Shown: positions 18,426 to 27,278, counted from the first letter of the stretch. The stretch is 64,000 nucleotides of DNA from Planctomycetota bacterium (GCA_018242605.1 JAFEBP010000011.1:25546-89545); one strand, 5' to 3'. Made by a program: numbers and translations. The notes: generated by a model not told the origin, from the letters alone.

Positions 18426-20837
18426 ATGAACGGATCTTCTCATCGCCGCGCCGCACCTGCGCGCAGCGAGGCGTTCTCGCTTATGGAAACCCTGGAGCCC
18501 CGCTGCATGCTCACGATCACCTCGTGGGATGGCGGCGGCGGCGACTTTCTCTGGTCCAACGCCCTGAACTGGACCGGCAATGTCCTGCCTGGTTCCGCGG
18601 ATGTCGCACAACTCGGCGCCATCTCACCCGGCCACTCGATCCTGATCACCGATGACCTTCCGGTTGATGCACGCACGCTCGCCGGCATCAACTCGCTGGC
18701 TCCCTTGATCATCGACGCGGGCGTCAACATCCACATGATCGGCAGTGCGGTCCTGACGGGGCCGAATGCCACCCTCACGATGAACGGCGGTGCGATCACC
18801 GGCGGCGAATGGTCGGCGCCGTCCGGGATCATCGCCACCAGCAACGGAGGGACCATCTCCGGGGCCGCGATCAACGGGAGGATCTCTCTCCCGACCAGCG
18901 GCGCCACGCTGATCCTGACCAACGCCACGACGTTCAACGCGATCACCATCTCCGGGCCGAACGCCGCTCTGCTGCTCTCTGCGGATACTCATGTCACCGG
19001 TGAGATCTCGGTGAACTCGGCGTCGAACGTCTCCATCGCCCTGACGCAGAACGGCACGCTCACGGTGTCGCCCACCGGGGGCATCCGGCTCATGCCGGAA
19101 GCGGGCGGCTTCACACGAATCGGCGGCCCGGGCACCACGCTGCTGAACCGGGGCTTCCTCACCGACGAATCCGCGAACGGCGCGTTTGATTTGCGGGCTT
19201 CCGCGATCAACAACGAGGGCCTTTTCGACGCCGCGGCGGGCGAGTTCACGATCCCCGCGGCGACGGCGGTCATGAACTTCGCCTCCGGCGTGTTCAGCGG
19301 GGGCACTTGGCAAACACGGGCGACGGGGTCGCTGGGCACATCGTTCGGGTACGTCACGGTCAACGCGGCGACCATTCGCCTCGCGGGGGTAGGAGCGTGG
19401 AGCCCCTTGCTCCTCCTGACCCAGAACCGCGGCGAACTGGTCCTGGACGCACGCGCCAACGTCGCGGCGTTTCCCCAGGGCGGCACCCTGACCAACTCGG
19501 GCACGATCGCGGTGGGGCCGGGCAGCGTGCTTGCGATCGTGGGCGGTCTTGCGCAAACGGCCGACGGCATCATCCGCAGCCGCATCAACGCCGCCAACTA
19601 CGACACCGGCATCGGGGGCATTTCGATCTCCGGCACCGCCAACCTCGCCGGAACGCTCCGCATCGATTTCGATCCCGGCTTTGCGCCCCCGCTCTCGTTC
19701 GTCTTCCCGATCGTTCAGGCGGGCTCCATCACCGGGCGCTTCGCGGCAACGCAGCGCCCGATGGTGCCGCCGGGAATGTCGTACACCGTCACCTACACCT
19801 CCGCCTCGGTGTCGCTCTCGATTGAACCGGTCATCGGGGCCTGGATCGGTCTGGGAGACGGCTTCTCCTGGAATGACGGCGGCAACTGGTACCGCGGCAT
19901 CATCCCCGGCCCCACGGACTCGGCGGTGATTACTCCCGCTCGCAGCTTTGTCCTGCGCGTCCTTGCCGGCGATTTTCAGATTGGGACGATCTACTCCACC
20001 GTACCCATGGTGGTGCAGGGCAACCTTCAGATAGGCACCGGTGGATCGTTCATTAACGCTGATCTGCAAGTCCAAAGCGGGCGTCTGGAACTGATGCCCG
20101 GAGCGACGCTCGAGGTGACGGGCGCGTTCGTGCTCGCCGCGTCGGCGCAGATCGACGGTGATCTCATCCTGAACAACAACTCCCCCAGCGTCATCGCCAA
20201 CAGCGCACAGTTGAAGGGTTCGGGCACGATCGATGTGCGCGGAGGTCTGCTCGATTTCAACGCGGCCGCCACGCACTCCCTCGCCGTCAGCGTGGGTTCG
20301 CAGGCCGTCGTCTCCTTCAGCACCGACCAACAACTTCGTTCGCTGGCGGTCGATGGTGTTGCGGACATCGGCGCTTCGTCCATCTCGGCCGCCGATTCGC
20401 TCGTGATCTCCGGCTACGGGCTCCTCCGCGTGGCCATCGAATCACCAGACGAATTCGGCTCCGTATCCACGCATCGCGCTTCCATCGGCGGCTCGCTCGA
20501 GATCTATTCGCTCAGCGGGTTCGACCCGTCCCGGGGCGTGGCCAGTTTCAAGGCCGACTTCATCGCCGCCGACGAGCTGATCGGTGAGTTCTCCGACCTG
20601 ATGCTCCCCCCCACCGCCGCCGGTGCGCTCGTCGTGCGTTACGGGGACGCGGGCGTGCGCCTCCTCATGAACATCGCCGACTTCAACAGCGACGGTGCGG
20701 TCGACGGCAACGACATCCCGCGGTTCTACGAGGCTTGGTCGGCCGGCGAAAGCACCGCCGATGTCAACGAGGACGGCGGCATCGACGGAGTCGATCTCGA
20801 CGCGTTCTTCGCGTTGTGGGAGTCCGGCGGGCGCTAG
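18426..20837 (+). CDS. Large secreted protein with LEPR motif and C-terminal dockerin-like repeats
   Basis: 803 residues from ATG 18426; the frame is open further upstream and the start is not certain. Residues ~17-27 read SLMETLEPRCMLT, the planctomycete LEPR-x-L-L type N-terminal motif found on giant extracellular proteins. The body consists of repetitive Gly/Thr/Asn-rich beta-helix-like segments (GTWQTRATG, TNSGTIAVGPGS) as in filamentous or autotransporter-like adhesins, with a second WIGLGDGFSWNDGGNW unit near residue 475. The tail holds two EF-hand-like loops, DFNSDGAVDGNDI and DVNEDGGIDGVDL, but ends Gly-Gly-Arg rather than Gly-Cys. Its stop overlaps the convergent mqnE stop within CTAG. 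Likely a surface adhesin; inferred. Confidence 0.75.
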   Translation: MNGSSHRRAAPARSEAFSLMETLEPRCMLTITSWDGGGGDFLWSNALNWTGNVLPGSADVAQLGAISPGHSILITDDLPVDARTLAGINSLAPLIIDAGVNIHMIGSAVLTGPNATLTMNGGAITGGEWSAPSGIIATSNGGTISGAAINGRISLPTSGATLILTNATTFNAITISGPNAALLLSADTHVTGEISVNSASNVSIALTQNGTLTVSPTGGIRLMPEAGGFTRIGGPGTTLLNRGFLTDESANGAFDLRASAINNEGLFDAAAGEFTIPAATAVMNFASGVFSGGTWQTRATGSLGTSFGYVTVNAATIRLAGVGAWSPLLLLTQNRGELVLDARANVAAFPQGGTLTNSGTIAVGPGSVLAIVGGLAQTADGIIRSRINAANYDTGIGGISISGTANLAGTLRIDFDPGFAPPLSFVFPIVQAGSITGRFAATQRPMVPPGMSYTVTYTSASVSLSIEPVIGAWIGLGDGFSWNDGGNWYRGIIPGPTDSAVITPARSFVLRVLAGDFQIGTIYSTVPMVVQGNLQIGTGGSFINADLQVQSGRLELMPGATLEVTGAFVLAASAQIDGDLILNNNSPSVIANSAQLKGSGTIDVRGGLLDFNAAATHSLAVSVGSQAVVSFSTDQQLRSLAVDGVADIGASSISAADSLVISGYGLLRVAIESPDEFGSVSTHRASIGGSLEIYSLSGFDPSRGVASFKADFIAADELIGEFSDLMLPPTAAGALVVRYGDAGVRLLMNIADFNSDGAVDGNDIPRFYEAWSAGESTADVNEDGGIDGVDLDAFFALWESGGR

Positions 20838-22231
20838 TTCTTCTCGACCCACCAGCGTTTGCCGTCGCGCACCACGCGGCGGTACAACGTGTCCCGCTCC
20901 ACCGGTTCAAAGCCCGCGTCGCGGATCGCCTTGTGAAGCGTGCGCACGTTCACTTCCTGGTGCGTGCTCGCCCCGCCCACGTGCGTGATGTCGTACCACA
21001 CCACGGTGCCGTCCATATCGTCCGCGCCGCTCTGCAGCATCACCTGCGCCATCGGCAGCGTCTGCATGATCCAGAACGCCTTGACGTGGGGGAAGTTGTC
21101 CAGCATGAGCCGCGCGATCGCCAGCGTGCGGTAGTTCTCCAACCCGCCCGGGCCCGGCAGGTGCTCCAACTCGCAGCCGTCGGGGAAGAACGGGAGCGGG
21201 ATGATCGTTTGGTAGTAACCGCTGGCGGGCGGGAGATGGCCGCCGAAAGCGATCCGTTCTGGGAGCACCGCCCCGGGCTTCGTCAGCGTGATCGCCGGAG
21301 CCTTGTGCTCGTTGCGGTACCCCAGGTGCCCGGGTTCATCGCCCTCGGCGCCGCCGGGCACCGCCGTCGCATCCCCCGCGTACCCCAGACGCGCGAGGGC
21401 TTCGTCCTGCGCACATCGCAGCATGTCCATGTGCACCAGGCGATCCCGGCGGCTCTCGACGTGCCCGTAGAGCAACGTCGCGTTCGTGTTCAAGCCCAGT
21501 TCGTGCGCCACGCGGTGCACGTCCAGCCAAACATCGCTGCGGATCTTGCCCTTGAACGCCTCGTCGTGCACGCGGTCGTCGAAGACTTCGGCGCCGCCGC
21601 CCGGCAGGCTCCCCAGCCCGGCTTCCTTCAGCCGCGTCAGCACCCACCGGATCCCCTCGCGCCGTGCCGCGCGACCCTCTTCGCCCGCGGCGCTCGCGCC
21701 TTTGTACACCTTCGCGATTCTGGCCAGGTGCACGATCTCGACCGCGGTGAACGCCTTCACATGCAAATCGCTGCACGCGGCCCTTGCTTCGTCGCGGATC
21801 GCGGAGACCAGGTCGGTGTAGTAGGAGAACGGCAGCGTCGGGTGCAGCCCGCCCACGCTGTGAATCTCCGTTGCGCCCGCTTCCACCGCTTCGCGTGCCT
21901 GGACGCGCACGTAGTCCATGTCACGCGTGTACGCCTTCTCGTCCCCGGCCTTCGCGAAGAACTCGCAGAACTTGCACGACAGGGCGCACACGTTCGAGTA
22001 GTTCAGGTGACGGTTGATGTTGTAGTACGCGGCCTTCCCGTGCAGCCGTCGACGCACGCTGTCGGCCATCTCGAGCACCGACCAGATGTCGTGCGTGACG
22101 AAGAGCATGTCACCGTCGGCCAGCGTGAGGCGCTCGCCCGCGTCTACCTTGGCGCGGATCGCGTCCAGCCTCCGGTCGACGCCGCGACGGGCTGTGCTGC
22201 TTACGGGTTCGATTGTCGATGCGTTCATCAT
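20834..22231 (-). CDS. mqnE: Aminofutalosine synthase MqnE (radical SAM)
   Basis: 465 residues. The radical-SAM cluster motif is C82-x3-C86-x2-C89 inside NYSNVCALSCKFCEF; further family blocks are GGLHPTLPFSYYTDL, KAFTAVEIVH, LPGGGAEVFDDRV and TNATLLYGHVES. MqnE joins 3-[(1-carboxyvinyl)oxy]benzoate with SAM to make aminofutalosine in the futalosine route to menaquinone. It is longer than typical MqnE (~370-390); the extra length includes an N-terminal lead and an insertion near residues 290-330. It is the last gene of a minus-strand cluster, two bases after a zinc-ribbon membrane protein gene. Other mqn genes are not in the window. Confidence 0.88.
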   Translation of the reverse strand: MMNASTIEPVSSTARRGVDRRLDAIRAKVDAGERLTLADGDMLFVTHDIWSVLEMADSVRRRLHGKAAYYNINRHLNYSNVCALSCKFCEFFAKAGDEKAYTRDMDYVRVQAREAVEAGATEIHSVGGLHPTLPFSYYTDLVSAIRDEARAACSDLHVKAFTAVEIVHLARIAKVYKGASAAGEEGRAARREGIRWVLTRLKEAGLGSLPGGGAEVFDDRVHDEAFKGKIRSDVWLDVHRVAHELGLNTNATLLYGHVESRRDRLVHMDMLRCAQDEALARLGYAGDATAVPGGAEGDEPGHLGYRNEHKAPAITLTKPGAVLPERIAFGGHLPPASGYYQTIIPLPFFPDGCELEHLPGPGGLENYRTLAIARLMLDNFPHVKAFWIMQTLPMAQVMLQSGADDMDGTVVWYDITHVGGASTHQEVNVRTLHKAIRDAGFEPVERDTLYRRVVRDGKRWWVEKN

Positions 22232-22233
22232 TT

Positions 22234-23094
22234 TTATCCGTTCGTCGTCGGGACCGAAAGGCTAGGGACCGCCGGCGCCGCCAACCCAGTGCCGGTGATG
22301 TCCGTGAGATGCTTGTAGATCCTGTGTATCAGCCGCCAGTACAACACCAAACCGACCACGGGGCCGGCGAAGAGGACCACAATTCCCGGACCGTACAGCA
22401 CGGGCAGCAGCCACATGTACCGTTTCGCGGACGCCGCCGCCTTGGAGTCAGGAATTCGCGTCGCCAGCCATCGGATGTACAGCAGCACCGCAAAGAACTG
22501 CACGATCATCGCGATCCACTGGATCAGGACGACTGCCAGCGCGGTGCTGGAAAGGGCGATCATCTTCGGCGTCATGTTGGGGGTGAACTGCGCGTGAATC
22601 CCCATCGTCGTCAGCGTGAATCTCGCCACAGTGGAACACGCAACGACCAGCAGCGCGGTCCGCGCCACCCGCCGCGCCGCGCCCGGCTGCTCCTTGAGCG
22701 ACATGCCCGGGTCCGGCGTGGTGAACTTGGTATAGGCCCACAACAACAGGAACGCCGGCACGATATCCGCCGCCTCGAACAGCCACGGCACCAGGTTCGC
22801 CCACGACTTCGCGAGGTTCACGATAGTGATGACGCACACGAACGCGAGCCCGGTTGTCACGAACTGCAGGATCGTGCCCACCAGCAGCCAGTACGCACCC
22901 GTGCGCAGCGTGCGGAGGTACGCCGGGGCCGCGTGCCTGAGTTCATTCCCCACCAGAGACCTGGCCACTGGCATCCCGCACTCTGGGCACGACCGATCCA
23001 CCGGCAGACCGCGCAGCGTGTAGCCGCAGCCGATGCACGCGTAATCACCCGCGACGGCGGGCGCGACTTGCGTGGATTCGCCCCCGCCGCTCAT
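22234..23094 (-). CDS. Zinc-ribbon multi-pass membrane protein, unknown function
   Basis: 286 residues. The N-terminus (residues ~20-42) holds CIGCGYTLRGL then CPECGMPV, a zinc ribbon typical of planctomycete membrane proteins, followed by five or six hydrophobic segments. The start codon overlaps the stop of the phenylalanine hydroxylase gene as ATGA and its stop lies two bases from mqnE, so the three are almost certainly one transcript. I do not recognise a function. Three other proteins in this window share the N-terminal or internal zinc ribbon plus membrane helices, suggesting a lineage-specific family. Confidence 0.7.
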   Translation of the reverse strand: MSGGGESTQVAPAVAGDYACIGCGYTLRGLPVDRSCPECGMPVARSLVGNELRHAAPAYLRTLRTGAYWLLVGTILQFVTTGLAFVCVITIVNLAKSWANLVPWLFEAADIVPAFLLLWAYTKFTTPDPGMSLKEQPGAARRVARTALLVVACSTVARFTLTTMGIHAQFTPNMTPKMIALSSTALAVVLIQWIAMIVQFFAVLLYIRWLATRIPDSKAAASAKRYMWLLPVLYGPGIVVLFAGPVVGLVLYWRLIHRIYKHLTDITGTGLAAPAVPSLSVPTTNG

Positions 23095-24059
23095 GCCGAC
23101 GCCCGCGCCAACCCCGAGGCGCCGATCACCTGCTCCGCGTATTCGTTCATCGCGTCGCGCAGTTGCTCGAAGCTCTCCAGCACGTAATAGATCGGCTGGA
23201 AATGATCGATCTCAAAGTCCGTCTCGCACACACGCTCCAGGTCGAACGGACGCCACTCGGCCACCGGCCGCGGCGTCTTTTCCTCGGCGGAGTGCCCCCG
23301 CCGCTCCCACTGGCCCTCCAGCGAGTACTTGCTCTCCGCGTGGCTGCTCACCAGCCCGGAGCCGTAGATCTTGATGCGGGAATCCTCGCGGATCAATCCG
23401 AACTCGACCGTGAACCAGAAGAGCCGGCCCAGACGCTTGATGTGGTACTCGTCCTCGCAGAGCAGGGCCGCCTTGCCGTAGGTCTGCAGGAAGTCCGCGA
23501 ACACCCGGTGCGCGTGCAGCGGCACGTGGCCGAACACGTCGTGGAAGATGTCGGGCTCGGGCAAGTAGTCCATCACCTCGCGGGGCCGGATCAGCACCGT
23601 CGTGGGGAACTGCCGCTGGGCGAGGCATGCGAAGAACGCCTTGGCCGGCAGGTACCCGGGCACGCCGTAGCTGGCCCAGTCGCTCACCTGGCCCAGGTAC
23701 TTGTTGATTCCCTCGAGTTTCGTGCCCTTCTTGAGGATCTTGCCGCCGGTGACTTCGCAATCGTGCTGAAGTTCCGTATCGCAGAGCAACGGGATGCGGT
23801 CCCCGGAAAGCCGCAGCACCTTGAGCCCCTGGATGAACGTCTGGCTCACCTGCTCCTCAAGCACGCTCCAACGGCGATTGAACAACTCGCTCCACACCTC
23901 GTGGTTCTCGCGCGTGTACTTGTGGTAATGCTGCGTGATGTAGAACCCGTTGGCGTCGATCTGGGCCGCCGGAAGTCCCGGCGCCGCGTCCGCGAGCAAC
24001 TGCGCGTGGCGGGCCTCTTCGTTGTCGATGATGTTGTTGTACTTGATGTCCTGGCGCAT
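23091..24059 (-). CDS. phhA: Phenylalanine 4-monooxygenase
   Basis: 322 residues. The catalytic core includes IRPREVMDYLPEPDIFHDVFGH with iron ligands His173 and His178, and Glu219 in FTVEFG; this 2-His-1-Glu set defines pterin-dependent aromatic amino acid hydroxylases. It has the extended bacterial form with its own N-terminal region. The enzyme turns phenylalanine into tyrosine using tetrahydropterin and O2. ATG 24059 is preferred because GGAG sits eight bases upstream; the very long open frame beyond it is antisense to the lipoprotein gene. No pterin dehydratase is adjacent. It is translationally coupled to the zinc-ribbon gene. Confidence 0.93.
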   Translation of the reverse strand: MRQDIKYNNIIDNEEARHAQLLADAAPGLPAAQIDANGFYITQHYHKYTRENHEVWSELFNRRWSVLEEQVSQTFIQGLKVLRLSGDRIPLLCDTELQHDCEVTGGKILKKGTKLEGINKYLGQVSDWASYGVPGYLPAKAFFACLAQRQFPTTVLIRPREVMDYLPEPDIFHDVFGHVPLHAHRVFADFLQTYGKAALLCEDEYHIKRLGRLFWFTVEFGLIREDSRIKIYGSGLVSSHAESKYSLEGQWERRGHSAEEKTPRPVAEWRPFDLERVCETDFEIDHFQPIYYVLESFEQLRDAMNEYAEQVIGASGLARASA

Positions 24060-24133
24060 GACCTGTGCTCCAAGGGCGAGAGCCCGCAAGTTCCCGAACG
24101 TGCATCCGCGAGCGCGAACAACAACCGACCCGG

Positions 24134-24385
24134 TCACACCACCGACTCGACCCGCTTCACTTCCGGGATGTGCGCCTTGAGATTGCGCTCGATCCCCACT
24201 TGAAGCGTGACCGCGCTCGAAGGACAGCCCACGCACGCGCCGTGCAGCCGGATCTGCACCGTCCCCTCGGGCGTCACACCCACCAGTTCGACATCGCCGC
24301 CGTCGGCCTGGACCGCGGGGCGGATAAGGCTCAGCACCCGCTCGACGCGGTCGCTCAGTGAAGGAGATTTCGCTGCGGAAGGCAT
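24134..24385 (-). CDS. NifU C-terminal-domain protein (Fe-S scaffold/carrier)
   Basis: 83 residues, a stand-alone Nfu domain. It contains GGDVELVGVTPEGTVQIRLHG and the cluster-binding C-x-x-C in GACVGCPSS. Such proteins carry Fe-S clusters to target apoproteins. It lies 74 bases upstream of phhA and in the same direction as the radical-SAM gene mqnE, which needs a [4Fe-4S] cluster; a functional link is plausible but not shown. The start MPSAAKSP at 24385 fits the family length; an extra 16 codons upstream are open. Confidence 0.88.
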   Translation of the reverse strand: MPSAAKSPSLSDRVERVLSLIRPAVQADGGDVELVGVTPEGTVQIRLHGACVGCPSSAVTLQVGIERNLKAHIPEVKRVESVV

Positions 24386-24462
24386 CGGTGAATCGTAGTC
24401 GCCGCGGCTCGCGCACGCCCGACCGCGAGGCATCCCGAAGAGCCGCCGTACACTCCGGCAGC

Positions 24463-25947
24463 ATGCAACGAACGCTTCTCGCCGTCTGCGCCGCCTCGCT
24501 CGTTCTGGCGTCCGGGTGCGACACCACCACCCGCGCCAAGGACAACCCGCTCGGCACCGCCGCCAACCGGACCGAAACCCCGTACATGCGAAAAGTCGCG
24601 GTCGACACCATCCGCGAGCAGCGTGCCAAGGGAGAGGGGGCCAATCCCCAGGCCGTGCTCAAGGACATCGCCTGGGCGTTCAAGGACCCTCCGGCCGTGC
24701 GTGCCGCGGCGGTTGATGCGCTCCTCAACGATCCCGACCCCGCCATCGCCGCCGACGCCCGCGAGATGGGCCGCCTGCTCCTGCCCCGCGACCCGTCGCG
24801 CGAGGTCGTGAACCTGCTGAGCAGAACGGCGATGGAGCGAGGCTGGACCGAGTACATCCCCGCGCTGGTGCGCAGCGCGGCGCGGCCCGTCCCGGAGAGC
24901 GACGACGCCACGCGCAGCGAACTCGTCGCCCTCCGCGCCCTGGGCGGGGGCCGCAGCGTGGAGCAGATCGCCTTCGACGTCTTCATGAACCCGCCCAAGG
25001 CCACCGACGACAAGCTCGATTGGCAGATGCGTTCCCGCGCCGACGCCTGGGATCTGCTTGCCCGTCTCGACGTCGACGGATCCAAGCGTGCCCAACTACT
25101 CGCGGCGTCGAACTCTCCCGGCGATGACCCCATCCTCGCCGCGCTGGGCGCCTGCCGGCGTGACCTGCGCACCGTGCCCCTCAGCGGCGATGAACTGACC
25201 TGGCTTGCCTCGCTCCGCAAGCCGGAGAAAAAGGACAACGCGCTCTGGTGGCGGGAAGCCACCGCCGCCGTCGCCCAGGTCCCGACGGATGTCGGAGACC
25301 TGCGCCTGCGGCACATCGAGGCCGTCCGCTGGGCCGCGGCGTACCGACCGCAGTTGCTGAAGTCCTCACGCGCCGAGCTGCTGGGTCAGATCAAGTCGAT
25401 GCTCGCCACGCGGACGATGCACCGGCGCGTGGAGAAGGAAGGGCCCAACACCGGCCCCACGCCCAGCGAACTGCTCGAGAACCGCGAGAACGAACTCTCG
25501 TGGGGCGATTGCCTGAGCATCATCGTCATCGATGGGGCCATGCGGGAACCGCAGGTTGTCGCCGCGTTCTTCGCCCAGGCGCAGGGCGATGCCGCCGACA
25601 CCACGACCGAATACGGCGGGCTGCTGGCGTTCAAGCGGGGCAGCGACAAGTCCACGTGCATGTGCTACCCGCCCCGCCCCGCACAGCGTCAGGGCGACGA
25701 GCGATTCGTCGCGAGCGACGACATGATCGCGGCGGGCGATCTCTCGCTCGCGCACTACCACTTCCACGTGCAACGCGAGAAGAACGACGACTACGCGGGC
25801 CCCAGCGCCCGCGATCTGGATTACGCCACCCGGTTCGGCCGTTCCTGCATCGTCTTCACCAGCGTGCGCCGGGGCGTCATGAACGCCGACTACTACCAGC
25901 CCGGCAACACCGTGATCGACCTCGGCGAGATCGCCGAGGTTCGATGA
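24463..25947 (+). CDS. Lipoprotein with helical repeats and a possible JAMM-like C-terminal domain
   Basis: 494 residues. A signal peptide ends in the lipobox VLASGC, so the mature protein is probably lipid-anchored. Residues ~40-330 are Ala/Arg/Asp-rich helices resembling HEAT-type repeats. The C-terminal ~120 residues hold Glu383 in TEYGGLL, His433/His435 in HYHFH, and Ser448/Asp451 in GPSARDLDYA, in the order Glu...His-x-His...Ser-x2-Asp used by JAB1/MPN (JAMM) metallo-isopeptidases, but with 12 rather than the usual 8 residues between the second His and the Ser. I regard JAMM homology as a hypothesis. Divergent from the nifU-phhA cluster. No function is known. Confidence 0.65.
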   Translation: MQRTLLAVCAASLVLASGCDTTTRAKDNPLGTAANRTETPYMRKVAVDTIREQRAKGEGANPQAVLKDIAWAFKDPPAVRAAAVDALLNDPDPAIAADAREMGRLLLPRDPSREVVNLLSRTAMERGWTEYIPALVRSAARPVPESDDATRSELVALRALGGGRSVEQIAFDVFMNPPKATDDKLDWQMRSRADAWDLLARLDVDGSKRAQLLAASNSPGDDPILAALGACRRDLRTVPLSGDELTWLASLRKPEKKDNALWWREATAAVAQVPTDVGDLRLRHIEAVRWAAAYRPQLLKSSRAELLGQIKSMLATRTMHRRVEKEGPNTGPTPSELLENRENELSWGDCLSIIVIDGAMREPQVVAAFFAQAQGDAADTTTEYGGLLAFKRGSDKSTCMCYPPRPAQRQGDERFVASDDMIAAGDLSLAHYHFHVQREKNDDYAGPSARDLDYATRFGRSCIVFTSVRRGVMNADYYQPGNTVIDLGEIAEVR

Positions 25948-25962
25948 CCCGTGGGCCCAAAA

Positions 25963-25996
25963 GAGAAACGCGCGCCGACCGAGGCGCGCGTTTCTC
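25963..25996. terminator. Bidirectional hairpin terminator between convergent genes
   Basis: A perfect 14-bp inverted repeat (25963-25976 with 25983-25996, GAGAAACGCGCGCC) with a 6-nt loop. On the minus strand it is followed by TCTTTTGG, giving a short U-tract; on the plus strand no U-run follows. It lies 16 bases after the lipoprotein stop and about 50 bases after the minus-strand secreted-protein stop. Confidence 0.75.
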
Positions 25997-26047
25997 AGAA
26001 GTGTGTCTGTCCGAGCGCGGGATTCTGCCTCACGCCCGCGCGGTTGG

Positions 26048-26959
26048 TCAGCAGCCGCCCGCTTCCCAGACTGAGAAGAACGATTCCACGTCTCCGCCGT
26101 CGATGCCTCCGTCGAGGTTCACGTCAGCGCAGCTGCCGGATGCTTCCCAATCCTGGAAGAAGGACGCCACGTCGGCGCCGTCCACGCCGCCGTCCTGGTT
26201 GTAGTCAGCAGCGCAGGCCGAGCACACCGGGCCGAGCGGTTCCTGGTGGAACTGGATGTCATCCCAGAAAATGGTGCCGGTGCTGGGCACGTTGCCGAAG
26301 CCGAAGCGGCTCAGCACGATCTTGAGGTGATCCGGGTACGGGGGGAGGTTGAAGTAACCCTGGTCGTAGTTGAACATCACCTCGGCCTGGATGTCAGCCA
26401 TGGGCCACCGCAGCTCGTAGTAACGCCACTGGTTGTTCGTGTGACCCTGGATGCGCAGGCTGTCGGGCCCTTCCGAGGCGGCGTCGAACGTCGCGTAATC
26501 CTGGGCGCGACGCTTCACGTTCAGTTTCATGAACGCCATGTCGCCCGTGATCGGATCGCTGGTGGGGATGTAGTACCAGCCCGACACGACCACGTCGCCG
26601 CCAAACCAGTCGAAGACCGGGTCGTAGTACACGATCGGGTTCTGGTCGAAGTTGAGCCAGTCCGTGGTCATGCCGCGGAACTCGCTGAAACCGGGTGTCT
26701 TGATCATCACCGACGCGATACCGGTGCGGGCCACCGCGGGGGGCTGGAGTCCGTCGCCGATCTGACGGCGCTTGGATTCGTTCGGATTCGACAGGTTGTG
26801 CCAACCCACCGGGTCGAGCGAAGAGGTGAACATGTCAATCTCTTCGAACGAGGGGTTCGTCAGGCAGTTGCCGGGCGTGGAGGGCGGGCAGGTTGTTTGA
26901 CCGAAAGCCGCGGCTGTGACCAGCAGGCCCGCAGCGGCGAAAACGCGATTGAATGTCAT
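26048..26959 (-). CDS. Secreted protein with terminal Gly-Cys dockerin-type module
   Basis: 303 residues. Signal peptide to about AAAFGQ (residue ~21), a carbohydrate-binding-like beta domain (NPSFEE near residue 36, with WHNLSNP and an IFWDDIQFH end typical of choice-of-anchor or CBM-like modules), then two calcium-loop units DYNQDGGVDGADV and DVNLDGGIDGGDV and the terminal GGC. The domain type suggests polysaccharide or surface binding, but no catalytic motif is visible. It is transcribed away from the GH94/ABC sugar module; the 319-base spacer contains two palindromes, one of which (27033-27050) lies nearer to this gene. Confidence 0.8.
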   Translation of the reverse strand: MTFNRVFAAAGLLVTAAAFGQTTCPPSTPGNCLTNPSFEEIDMFTSSLDPVGWHNLSNPNESKRRQIGDGLQPPAVARTGIASVMIKTPGFSEFRGMTTDWLNFDQNPIVYYDPVFDWFGGDVVVSGWYYIPTSDPITGDMAFMKLNVKRRAQDYATFDAASEGPDSLRIQGHTNNQWRYYELRWPMADIQAEVMFNYDQGYFNLPPYPDHLKIVLSRFGFGNVPSTGTIFWDDIQFHQEPLGPVCSACAADYNQDGGVDGADVASFFQDWEASGSCADVNLDGGIDGGDVESFFSVWEAGGC

Positions 26960-27032
26960 TCCGTATCTCCGATTAGGGGGTGGGGGGAAGAACAGATACG
27001 CTCAAAACCCCGGCGAGTATCTTAACAGGCCG

Positions 27033-27050
27033 AATGTAAGCCTTTACATT
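27033..27050. promoter_or_regulatory. Palindrome AATGTAA-N4-TTACATT (candidate operator)
   Basis: Perfect 7-bp arms around a 4-base centre, lying about 75 bases upstream of the minus-strand secreted-protein gene in an AT-rich patch. The layout fits a dimeric regulator site. The regulator is unknown. Confidence 0.45.
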
Positions 27051-27184
27051 ATCGCATTAACCCATCGGGATTGCAAGCACAATTCGCCTAGAACTCTGAA
27101 AAAACTGGGAATTTGGCGTGATCGCGTCGTCAGGTTATGTGGACGTTCAGTGGAGGGCCGGTGCACGAATTTCAACAAGTGGGG

Positions 27185-27213
27185 TTGACACGGGCCGGGG
27201 ATGTCGAGATAAT
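27185..27213 (+). promoter_or_regulatory. Near-consensus sigma-70 promoter of the GH94/ABC module
   Basis: TTGACA (27185-27190), a 17-base spacer, then GATAAT (27208-27213, 5 of 6 matches to TATAAT). It lies 66 bases upstream of the GH94 start. This is the best promoter match I noticed in the window. Confidence 0.75.
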
Positions 27214-27226
27214 GAAAGCGTTTTCA
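27213..27226. promoter_or_regulatory. LacI/GalR-type operator overlapping the promoter
   Basis: TGAAAGCGTTTTCA fits the LacI/GalR-family consensus TGAAANCGNTTTCA exactly, with the central CG step bound by the hinge helices; the flanking A/T extend the symmetry. It starts at the last base of the -10 element and covers the likely transcription start, the usual place for a repressor block. No LacI-family gene is in the window. Confidence 0.7.
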
Positions 27227-27278
27227 TCGCCGACTGCTTTTTCTTCCCCCTTCGCGGATTTGCGCATCAGGATCAAGG

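Noticed and set aside
24060..25316. Long N-terminal extension of phenylalanine hydroxylase
   Set aside because: Antisense to the nifU spacer and the lipoprotein gene; the hydroxylase family length and a good ribosome site support ATG 24059.
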